Source of the DNA: Acidobacteriaceae bacterium | Lineage (GTDB): Bacteria; Acidobacteriota; Terriglobia; Terriglobales; Acidobacteriaceae | Assembly (NCBI GenBank): GCA_003156495.1 | Contig: PMHC01000101.1 | Span: 1-5,727, forward strand | Direction: 5' to 3' | DNA: 5,727 nucleotides | Shown: positions 1 through 5,371 of the stretch, one piece after another | How positions within the stretch are numbered: position 1 is the first letter of the stretch | Layout of the letters: every line of letters starts with the position of its first letter | Program-made: the position numbers and the translations under genes | Notes under the pieces: model-generated | The model's input: the letters and a program-made list of their open reading frames with translations, nothing else | The model's database searches: none | Told to the model about the DNA's origin: nothing

Positions 1-185
1 AAGTACAACGCGAGTACGACAAAGACCTCTACAAACAACGCAATCGCATCGAACGCTGCTTCAGCAAACTCAAGTGCTTCCGCAGATTCGCCACCCGATA
101 CGAAAAATCAAAAGCCTGCTTCAAAGCCTTCGTCGCTCTCGCCTGCGCTTGGTTGCACCTGAAACTATATGTCGATACGGCCTAG
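1..185 (+). CDS. IS5-family DDE transposase, C-terminal fragment (5' end outside window)
   Basis: The frame is open from the left edge (first full codon at position 3) and ends at the TAG at 183-185, giving 60 residues. The fragment contains YKQRNRIERCFSKLK, which fits the Y-(2)-R-(3)-E-(6)-K signature of IS4/IS5-type DDE transposases exactly: Tyr at 30-32, catalytic Glu at 51-53, Lys at 72-74. FRRFATRYEK follows, as in the IS5/IS427-like ORFB proteins, and then a short hydrophobic tail. The enzyme would catalyse cut-and-paste movement of its own element. Only the last part of the catalytic domain is visible, so whether the gene is intact, or split into two frames as in many IS427-group elements, cannot be told. 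The reading frame shown has no internal stop. Confidence 0.88.
   Translation, partial: VQREYDKDLYKQRNRIERCFSKLKCFRRFATRYEKSKACFKAFVALACAWLHLKLYVDTA
1..185 (+). mobile_element. Right part of an IS5-like insertion sequence (outer boundary not resolved)
   Basis: Inferred from the transposase fragment. The real right end must lie beyond the stop codon, probably within the next few tens of bases before the deoC region. The terminal inverted repeat cannot be recognised because the left end of the element is outside the window. The hairpin at 223-248 lies close to where the end should be, but whether it belongs to the element is unknown. Confidence 0.6.
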
Positions 186-222
186 GTCTTTGACCGCTTG
201 AAGTTGTACCAGCTATGGGTGC

Positions 223-248
223 CCCCGGTCTCGATTTTGAGACCGGGG
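223..248. repeat. Perfect 10-bp inverted repeat (hairpin) after the transposase
   Basis: CCCCGGTCTC at 223-232 and its exact reverse complement GAGACCGGGG at 239-248 enclose a 6-base loop (GATTTT). GGT at 218-220 and ACC at 250-252 could extend the stem past a small internal loop. No T-run follows on either strand, so a classical intrinsic terminator is unlikely. It could be an interspersed palindromic repeat, a read-through barrier at the IS end, or part of the element. Confidence 0.75.
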
Positions 249-326
249 AACCACAACGCTAAGGATCGAAATCATCCGGTCACGGTACTGGTCCCTAATC
301 CCTGTTTTTCCTGCTCCCGGTCTTTC

Positions 327-1070
327 TTATTTCGCGCCCAGTTCGCGCACGATCGCCACCGAGGCGGAAGCGCCGATCCGGCTGGCCCCGGCTTCCAGCA
401 GCGCGCGAACCTGCGCCAGAGTACGAATGCCGCCGGAGGCCTTCACGCCGCAGCGCGCGCCGGCTACGCCGCGCATCAGCGCCACGTCGGCCGTGGTCGC
501 TCCTCCGCTGGAAAATCCCGTCGAGGTCTTGATGAAGTCCGCGCCGGTCTGGATGGCGATCTCCGAGGCGCTCAATTTTTCCGCTTCGGTCAACAGGCAG
601 GTCTCCAGAATCACCTTCAGCCGCGCCTTGCGATGATGCGCCACGGTGGCGACCGCGCGAATCGTGCGCTTAACGGCCGCGATATCGCCGCTTTTCAGCA
701 ATCCGATCGGCAGCACCATATCCAGTTCGCTTACGCCCAGACCGATCAGCGCCGCCGCCTCCTGGCGCAGCGTCGAAACCAGCGACGCGCCCAGCGGAAA
801 CCCGATCACGACCCCCACCGGAATCCCCGTCTCGCTCAGTTTGTCCACCGCCACCGAGGCCCAGATCGGATTCACCATCGCGCAGGCAAAACGATACTGA
901 ACCGCTTCGGCGCACAGCTTCTCGATCTGTGCCTGCGTCGCTTCGGGCTTTAACAGCGTGTGGTCGATGATGGCGGCAAGAGACTGCCAGTTGGATAAAG
1001 CTTTGGCGGCAAAAGCTGCGGCGCTGAAGTTCCCGGCGTCGGAAGACTGAATGGGAGAGCTCGCAGTCAT
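327..1070 (-). CDS. deoC: Deoxyribose-phosphate aldolase (DERA)
   Basis: This cytosolic class I aldolase reversibly splits 2-deoxyribose-5-phosphate into acetaldehyde and glyceraldehyde-3-phosphate, the last step of deoxynucleoside catabolism. The 247-residue protein shows the family landmarks in order: IDHTLLKPEAT (Asp36), VGFPLG-like VIGFPLG, ELDMV (Asp117), KVILET (Lys152), GADFIKTSTGFSSGGAT (Schiff-base Lys181), VKASGGIR (Lys210), and a C-terminal RIGASASV phosphate-binding stretch. Nothing essential is missing, and the length is normal for bacterial DeoC. A TTG lies directly upstream at 1073-1071. The ATG at 1070 is preferred because AGGAG sits 7 bases before it but only 4 before the TTG. 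hpt lies 169 bp upstream on the same strand, which fits a salvage cluster, though co-transcription is not proven. No clear terminator follows. Confidence 0.96.
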   Translation of the reverse strand: MTASSPIQSSDAGNFSAAAFAAKALSNWQSLAAIIDHTLLKPEATQAQIEKLCAEAVQYRFACAMVNPIWASVAVDKLSETGIPVGVVIGFPLGASLVSTLRQEAAALIGLGVSELDMVLPIGLLKSGDIAAVKRTIRAVATVAHHRKARLKVILETCLLTEAEKLSASEIAIQTGADFIKTSTGFSSGGATTADVALMRGVAGARCGVKASGGIRTLAQVRALLEAGASRIGASASVAIVRELGAK

Positions 1071-1077
1071 CAATTTA

Positions 1078-1082
1078 CTCCT
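1078..1082 (-). promoter_or_regulatory. Ribosome binding site of deoC
   Basis: CTCCT on the plus strand reads AGGAG on the coding strand, 7 bases before the ATG at 1070. It decides between the adjacent TTG and ATG start codons in favour of ATG. Confidence 0.7.
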
Positions 1083-1137
1083 GTTTTTCCTGGTGCATTT
1101 TCACCGCATGGTGTAGTGGAAATTTGGGTGCTCCATT

Positions 1138-1166
1138 CTAGCCGCGTTCTTGTTTCTTGCGGCTAG
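1138..1166. repeat. 8-bp inverted repeat between hpt and deoC
   Basis: CTAGCCGC at 1138-1145 and GCGGCTAG at 1159-1166 are exact reverse complements around a 13-base loop. Transcription from hpt toward deoC would form the hairpin 73 bases after the hpt stop. No U-tract follows it, so it is not a textbook terminator. It might be an attenuating or mRNA-stabilising structure, or an operator-like palindrome for deoC. No good -35/-10 pair was found in this 169-bp gap. Confidence 0.55.
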
Positions 1167-1239
1167 GGTGGGGTGCAAGTCAATCCAAACTCCGATACTC
1201 CCATGGTGAAAAAGGCTCTGGTGCTTCTGTTTTGCCGCG

Positions 1240-1785
1240 CTATTCGGGATGGTCGGGCGGCATGGTGCAGATGTCGGCCAGATTCCGGTAGCGTTCGGCA
1301 TAATCCATTCCGTAGCCGATCACGAAGAGATTGGGAATCGAGAAACCGACATAATCGGCGTCGATCTTTTCGATCCGGCGCGAGGGTTTGTCGAGCAGTG
1401 TGGCGATGCGCAGGCTTTTGGGATGCTGATTGAGCAACACCTTGCGCAGATAGGAAAGCGTGAGGCCGGTATCGAGAATGTCTTCGACAATCAGAACATT
1501 TTTCCCCTCGATCGGCTGGTCCAGATCCTTAATCAGCTTGACAGCTCCCGACGAGCGCTGTCCGGCCCCGTAGCTGGAGACGGCGACAAAATCGAATGTG
1601 GTATCGACCTCGACGGCGCGGGCCAGATCAGACAAAAACAGCGCCGCGCCCTTGAGCACGCCGACCATCACCAGCTTTTCGCCGTTCAGGTCGCCGGTAA
1701 TCTGCGCGCCCATTTCGGCTACGCGCGCGGCTATTTGTTGGCGGGAATAGAGAATGTCTAGGCCTGGGCCGGGAAAAAAGCTCAT
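1240..1785 (-). CDS. hpt: Hypoxanthine phosphoribosyltransferase
   Basis: This cytosolic purine-salvage enzyme joins hypoxanthine (often also guanine) to PRPP, giving IMP/GMP and pyrophosphate. The 181-residue protein carries the type I phosphoribosyltransferase features: VLKGA (residues 43-47, pyrophosphate loop), VSSYG (69-73, flexible loop), the PRPP motif NVLIVEDILDTGLTL (96-110, with the Glu101-Asp102 acidic pair), LLDKPSRR (Lys133, purine recognition), and FVIGYGMDYAERYRNL near the C-terminus. The start was set at the ATG at 1785 because family members begin about a dozen residues before the ILYSRQQI-like helix. A GTG at 1821 would add 12 residues (RGAGVSRNTIS-like) with no conserved look. 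Neither start has a strong Shine-Dalgarno. It diverges from lgt and lies upstream of deoC on the same strand. Confidence 0.95.
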   Translation of the reverse strand: MSFFPGPGLDILYSRQQIAARVAEMGAQITGDLNGEKLVMVGVLKGAALFLSDLARAVEVDTTFDFVAVSSYGAGQRSSGAVKLIKDLDQPIEGKNVLIVEDILDTGLTLSYLRKVLLNQHPKSLRIATLLDKPSRRIEKIDADYVGFSIPNLFVIGYGMDYAERYRNLADICTMPPDHPE

Positions 1786-1870
1786 AGAAATAGTATTACG
1801 CGAAACCCCGGCGCCGCGCACTCATTAAATCTCTGCGACAGCGGAACCCACTGAACAAGACGCCTCCGTC

Positions 1871-1876
1871 TATACT
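1871..1876 (+). promoter_or_regulatory. Possible -10 box upstream of lgt
   Basis: TATACT matches a sigma70 -10 element and lies 9 bases before the lgt ATG in the 100-bp hpt/lgt divergent gap. No convincing -35 is found at 16-18 bp spacing. If real, the transcript would start almost at the ATG and be nearly leaderless, so the call is weak. A GGAAAG stretch at 1878-1883 could instead act as a poor ribosome binding site. Confidence 0.25.
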
Positions 1877-1885
1877 TGGAAAGTT

Positions 1886-2686
1886 ATGCTTCCTTACCTG
1901 CACCTCGGGCCGATCAACCTGCCCACCTTCGGATTGATGCTCTGGCTGGCCGCCGTGGCGGCGGCCTTCGTCGTCGATCGCGGCTTCAAGCGCGCGCGCG
2001 TTACGGCCGACGCCGTGGGCATCGTGGCCTTAACGGTAGTGGCCGGAATCGTGGGCGCCAAGCTCTGGCATGTATTGGACACGCCCAGCGAATTCCGCGA
2101 AATCGGCTGGCGCGTGCTTTGGGACAATGCCGGCTTCGCCTGGTACGGCGGACTGGCTTTCGGTATTCTGGCGCTGCTGCTGATGGGTGGGCGGGCGAAG
2201 ATCGGCGCGCTGCGCACCCTTGACCTGACCGCTCCGGCAGCGGCCATCGGCTACGGCCTGGGCCGGATCGGCTGCTTCCTCTCTGGCGACGGCTGCTACG
2301 GAATCGTAATCACGCCCGTCCATCTCTTCGGCCACATCTTCCATCCCTGGGGCATGAGCTTTCCCAACGGCATCGAACCGATCGACGTTCCCGTCTATCC
2401 CACGCCGCTCTACGAACTGGCGGCAGGTCTGCTCATCGGCTGGTGGCTCTGGCGGCGCGCCGGCAAGCCGCACGCCACGGGGCTGATCCTGGGTCAGTAT
2501 TTAATTCTCAGCGGCCTGGCTCGCTTTTTGGTGGAATCGATTCGCCGCAATCCCAAAGTCCTGTGGGGTTTATCGAATGCGCAACTGGCCAGCGCCGGCG
2601 CCGCCCTGCTCGGCGTGGCGATTGTCCTCTGGACCTCGCGCCGTCCGCTGCAAACTGTCGTCGGACGGAAAGAGAAGACAGCTTAG
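1886..2686 (+). CDS. lgt: Prolipoprotein diacylglyceryl transferase (Lgt)
   Basis: This inner-membrane enzyme transfers diacylglyceryl from phosphatidylglycerol to the lipobox cysteine of prolipoproteins, the first step of lipoprotein maturation. The 266-residue, very hydrophobic protein has about seven candidate membrane segments (around residues 10-30, 42-62, 82-100, 114-133, 174-190, 198-216, 236-250), the Lgt layout. The Lgt signature region is GLGRIGCFLSGDGCYG (124-139, with Arg127 as the counterpart of E. coli Arg143). YPTPLYE (171-177) and RFLVE (213-217, with Arg213 as the likely counterpart of Arg239) follow. Two positions differ from E. coli: WYGG (86-89) stands where the His103-Gly-Gly motif is, and CFLSGDGCYG replaces the Asn-rich NFINGE-type sequence. 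I recall such variants from acidobacterial and deltaproteobacterial Lgt proteins, so function is probably kept. It diverges from hpt and converges on the TPR-TlpA gene. Confidence 0.92.
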   Translation: MLPYLHLGPINLPTFGLMLWLAAVAAAFVVDRGFKRARVTADAVGIVALTVVAGIVGAKLWHVLDTPSEFREIGWRVLWDNAGFAWYGGLAFGILALLLMGGRAKIGALRTLDLTAPAAAIGYGLGRIGCFLSGDGCYGIVITPVHLFGHIFHPWGMSFPNGIEPIDVPVYPTPLYELAAGLLIGWWLWRRAGKPHATGLILGQYLILSGLARFLVESIRRNPKVLWGLSNAQLASAGAALLGVAIVLWTSRRPLQTVVGRKEKTA

Positions 2687-2722
2687 AGCAATTTTCTTGT
2701 AGGTGTAGAGTGACTTTGAAGG

Positions 2723-2775
2723 GGCACGGCTTCAGCCGTGCCGTAAAGAGGCCTATAAATCGTGGGCTTTAGCCC
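2723..2775. repeat. Bipartite palindromic repeat unit downstream of lgt
   Basis: Two hairpins sit side by side. GGCACGGC (2723-2730) pairs with GCCGTGCC (2735-2742) around TTCA. After 21 bases containing AGGCCT, GGGCT (2764-2768) pairs with AGCCC (2771-2775) around TT. The arrangement matches, from memory, composite palindromes scattered in acidobacterial intergenic regions. It lies 36 bp after the lgt stop and may act as a transcript-end or mRNA-stabilising structure. No T-run makes it a classical terminator. Short open frames reading through it are not genes. Confidence 0.75.
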
Positions 2776-2885
2776 CTGAGGTATGATTTTTCCCTCTATA
2801 CCATCAGGCGATTTGTTCTAGTGGATTTATCTCCGAAGTCCGCATCAAAATTAATTGTCATCTAAGCGAAGGTTTCCCGCCACGG

Positions 2886-2918
2886 ATTTATGCGGGGGGA
2901 TTGATCCCCCGCATAAAT
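2886..2918. repeat. Perfect 13-bp inverted repeat in the lgt/TlpA convergent gap
   Basis: ATTTATGCGGGGG (2886-2898) and CCCCCGCATAAAT (2906-2918) are exact reverse complements around the 7-base loop GATTGAT. Within the loop, an extra G breaks what would be an even longer stem. It is the strongest hairpin in the window and lies between two converging genes. The stem is symmetrical for both strands, so it could limit read-through from either side, but there is no terminal T-run. Confidence 0.8.
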
Positions 2919-2933
2919 TCCGCCAACCCCGCG

Positions 2934-2964
2934 CAGGCTTCAGCCCCGGCAACTTCTATTGCCG
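2934..2964. repeat. Two short palindromes just after the TPR-TlpA stop codon
   Basis: GGCT/AGCC at 2936-2945 (GGCTTCAGCC) repeats the core of the palindrome at 2728-2737. Immediately next to it, CGGCAA (2947-2952) pairs with TTGCCG (2959-2964) around CTTCTA. The second hairpin ends 5 bp from the TAG at 2972-2970, a position typical of transcript-end structures, though without a T-run. With the 2886-2918 stem it forms a second palindrome cluster. Confidence 0.55.
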
Positions 2965-2969
2965 CCGCT

Positions 2970-5135
2970 CTATTTGCCCGCCTTCGCCGACTCGTTGCCC
3001 GCCTTCACTGACTCGATCTTGGCCAGCATGTCTTTTTGCCAGGCATCGTCGGCGCCATAGCCAATCTGCGTCCACAGCCACGTGCCCTTGCTGTCCACGA
3101 TCCAGTTCTGCGGAATGCTATAGCCATTCAACAAATTCAACGTGAAGGCGTACGCCGGTAAAACCGGGAAGGTGTATCCCTTCTTCTTGAGGAAGGCGTC
3201 CAGTAGCCCCGGCTCCTCGTCGATGGAGAAGGTAAGAATCTGAATATCGGAGCGGTCTTTAACCTGGTCGTAGAGCTTTTGCAGATGCGGCAGCTCGGCG
3301 TTGCAAGGTCCGCACCAGGTAGCCCAAAGGTTGATCAGCACTGTCTTTCCGTGCAGTTCGGCCAGCTTCCAGCTTTTGCCGCTCAGGTCTGTGAGCGAGA
3401 ACTCGGGCAGCGCCAGCGTGGGCTTTTCCCAGCGCGCCGCGTCGGCATCGGCGGTCGGCTGCTGCGGCTTCTGGCTCCATGCCGCCCAGGCAGCGTCGCT
3501 GCCGCCTAGCTGCTTCCAAAGTTCGCGAGCCTCGTCGCCCAACTCGTCTTCAAACCGGCCCTCAACAAATTTCGGCTGTTGCTGGCGAACCTGAAGGGCG
3601 AGTTGATAATAGACCAGTCCATCGGCCTTGCGCCCTTCGAGTACGGCCAGCAACGCACGGTTGCGCCAGTAATCGGAGGCGAATTTCTTGTCGGTCGGCG
3701 GCGCGGCTTCAATAGCGGATTTCAGCTTGAGCGCCGCCTCGGGTTTGCCTGAACGCGTGGCCGCCAGCAGAATGGATCTTGCCAGTTCCTGATCGCGGTA
3801 GGTATTGTTCTCGGTTTGCTCTTTAAGATCTTTTTCGGAACGATTGTCGTTGGCCGCGTCAATGGCGTCGGATTTGGCATAATGCTCACGCACCTGCTCA
3901 AGTAACTCCAGCGTGCGCTCGGGCTGCCAGTGGTGCTCGAGCAGAAAGTCGGCTGCGTACTCGGTCGTAAACGACGGCGAACCCCAATGTTCCGTCGCTT
4001 GTTTTAAGTAGGTGTCGAGCGCCGCCATACCCTCGGTTTCAGTAATGGAGTGGTCGCCATACGCCGCGAAAAACGCGGTTTGCACAAGGCTGTTGTAGGA
4101 GTTGGGATAGGCGCGTATCCATTCCTGGACCGCCGCGCGATAGGCCGCCCGATACTGCGTCCACGCTGCCGTATCGTCCTGCTTTTCCGGATCTTTGTGG
4201 GCCTCTCTCCAGCGCGTTTCTACAATCTCCAGCGCTTCGTCCGATTGCGAATAGGCGGCCAGCAGTTTGTCTTCCTGCGCCTTGACGGCCTCCGGCGAAG
4301 CGCCACTTTGCTTCACCCCCTCGATCAGGAAAGCCGCCCAACCTGCATCCGGTTTGGGATTGGCCTTTTCCAGCCGTTCCACATCCGCGGCCACCTGCTT
4401 GCGAACCGCCGGATACTCCTGCGGCGGATGGATTCTGAATTCCAGTCCCCAAAGATTGGTGTAGTTCTTGAGCGTTTCCGGATCGGTGGCCGATTCCAGA
4501 TAAGCGCGCTCGGCCGGCTCCACCTTGGCCTGCAACTCCGTGTCTTTGCCCAGCAGCCATTGCGCCGACCCGTCAAATGACGCCGGGCAGAGCGCAAAAA
4601 ACTGCTTCAGATTCGCCGACGATTTCTGCTTGTCGAGCGTCTTTCCCCGCGAGTAGAGATCGGCGAGATAAAGCGAGGGCCATGCAAAATTCGGCGCCAG
4701 TTCAATCGCCCGGTTGGCCAGCCGTATGCTCTCCGGCGTCTCCTTGCCCTTCAGCGTAGTCGCCGCCAAATACAGTATCAGCGGGTCGTCGGGATGCTCG
4801 GCCGCCAGCTTTTGATATTTCGCCTGCAGCGCCGCCAGCTTTTCCGGGTGCTCATCCTGCTGATTGCGCGCACGGGAAATCTGTCGCTTTACTGGCTCGA
4901 GCTCACGCGGATATTTTTCGGCCAATTCGGTAAGGACCTGTTGCTCGATGGCTTCTCTCTGCGCGGAGTTCAACTGGTCGAACTCCGGCGAGCCCAGCTT
5001 GTCGTGCAGCGTCTGGCGAAGCTCCCGTGGCGCTTCGCATCCTGGCAGCGCCAGCTTCGATTGAGCAAAGGCGCGGTCTCCTATTCCAACGGCGATCAGG
5101 CAGCAAAACGCGGAAACAATCCAACGGTGCACCAT
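2970..5135 (-). CDS. Exported TPR-like protein with C-terminal TlpA/thioredoxin domain
   Basis: The predicted periplasmic protein has 721 residues. Residues 1-24 form a Sec signal peptide (basic MVHRW, hydrophobic core, probable cleavage at AFA-Q). Residues from about 60 to 540 are helical and TPR-like; the clearest repeats are near 115-168 (LYLAATTLKG...AIELAPNF...YLADLYSRGK), 405-420, 451-476 and 485-516. Residues 576-715 form a TlpA/ResA-type thioredoxin domain: LPEFSLTDLSG, then INLWATWCGPC (Cys608, Cys611), a FSID stretch, and the cis-proline region GYSIPQ (Pro675). An intact CxxC and cis-Pro imply thiol-disulfide exchange, probably on exported proteins; the TPR part may bind partners. 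The substrate is unknown. The frame stays open upstream to 5477, but that part overlaps the divergent hydrogenase gene, so the ATG before the signal peptide was chosen. AAGGAG at 5148-5153 lies 12 bases upstream, rather far. It diverges from the hydrogenase small-subunit gene. Confidence 0.85.
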   Translation of the reverse strand: MVHRWIVSAFCCLIAVGIGDRAFAQSKLALPGCEAPRELRQTLHDKLGSPEFDQLNSAQREAIEQQVLTELAEKYPRELEPVKRQISRARNQQDEHPEKLAALQAKYQKLAAEHPDDPLILYLAATTLKGKETPESIRLANRAIELAPNFAWPSLYLADLYSRGKTLDKQKSSANLKQFFALCPASFDGSAQWLLGKDTELQAKVEPAERAYLESATDPETLKNYTNLWGLEFRIHPPQEYPAVRKQVAADVERLEKANPKPDAGWAAFLIEGVKQSGASPEAVKAQEDKLLAAYSQSDEALEIVETRWREAHKDPEKQDDTAAWTQYRAAYRAAVQEWIRAYPNSYNSLVQTAFFAAYGDHSITETEGMAALDTYLKQATEHWGSPSFTTEYAADFLLEHHWQPERTLELLEQVREHYAKSDAIDAANDNRSEKDLKEQTENNTYRDQELARSILLAATRSGKPEAALKLKSAIEAAPPTDKKFASDYWRNRALLAVLEGRKADGLVYYQLALQVRQQQPKFVEGRFEDELGDEARELWKQLGGSDAAWAAWSQKPQQPTADADAARWEKPTLALPEFSLTDLSGKSWKLAELHGKTVLINLWATWCGPCNAELPHLQKLYDQVKDRSDIQILTFSIDEEPGLLDAFLKKKGYTFPVLPAYAFTLNLLNGYSIPQNWIVDSKGTWLWTQIGYGADDAWQKDMLAKIESVKAGNESAKAGK

Positions 5136-5173
5136 AGAGTTAGGCAGCTCCTTATCTGTTATGAATGCAATCC

Positions 5174-5200
5174 ATATTATCCCAAGAGATTGCCTGCCAA
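5174..5200 (-). promoter_or_regulatory. Possible sigma70 promoter of the TPR-TlpA gene
   Basis: On the minus strand, TTGGCA (5200-5195) and TAATAT (5179-5174) resemble -35 and -10 boxes. The spacer is 15 bp, shorter than the usual 17, and the -10 lies about 38 bases before the ATG, upstream of the AAGGAG. The placement is sensible but the match is only moderate. Confidence 0.3.
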
Positions 5201-5362
5201 TCCCGACCGGTTCCCAGATTTCTCCTAACTTGCGACATATGTGACGGCGCGCACAGCGACCGATTCCTCGCCTGCGTAACTTTTCACACATTGGCTGGTG
5301 AATCCCCCCGGTTCCCGAGGCCCCTTTCCATCGTCCGGAGTTCACCGGTACGCATTGTGAGT

Positions 5363-5366
5363 GAGG
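5363..5366 (+). promoter_or_regulatory. Ribosome binding site of the hydrogenase small-subunit gene
   Basis: GAGG, within GTGAGG, ends 5 bases before the ATG at 5372. It supports this start over an in-frame GTG at 5357 and the internal ATG at 5396, which would remove part of the Tat n-region. In the 236-bp divergent gap 5136-5371 I saw no convincing sigma70 pair on the plus strand and no sigma54 or FNR-type site. Confidence 0.55.
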
Positions 5367-5371
5367 TTGGC

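Noticed and set aside
223..248. Intrinsic terminator for the transposase or deoC
   Set aside because: The stem is strong but no T-run follows on either strand, so it is listed only as an inverted repeat.
198..953. Plus-strand open frame of 251 codons
   Set aside because: It runs antisense through most of deoC, and its composition (Arg/Gln/Ala/His-rich, no motifs) is typical of a shadow of a GC-rich gene.
1101..1301. Minus-strand 66-codon frame between hpt and deoC
   Set aside because: It overlaps the hpt 3' end out of frame, has no Shine-Dalgarno sequence and crosses the inverted repeat.
1249..1761. Plus-strand open frame of 170 codons
   Set aside because: It is antisense to hpt, whose motifs are complete; no recognisable domain or ribosome binding site.
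2443..3145. Small plus-strand frames across the lgt end and the convergent gap
   Set aside because: They read through the palindromic repeats or overlap real genes. Peptides such as KGHGFSRAV are translations of the repeat unit, not proteins.
4039..4580. Long open frames on both strands inside the TPR-TlpA gene
   Set aside because: They are alternative-frame shadows of a coding sequence with an intact signal peptide and thioredoxin domain; low-complexity translations.
5234..5246. CRP/FNR-like palindrome (ACATATGT with a nearby TGTGA) in the hydrogenase upstream region
   Set aside because: The symmetry covers only 8 bp and the half-sites do not match TGTGA-N6-TCACA or TTGAT-N4-ATCAA, so it is not supportable as an operator.
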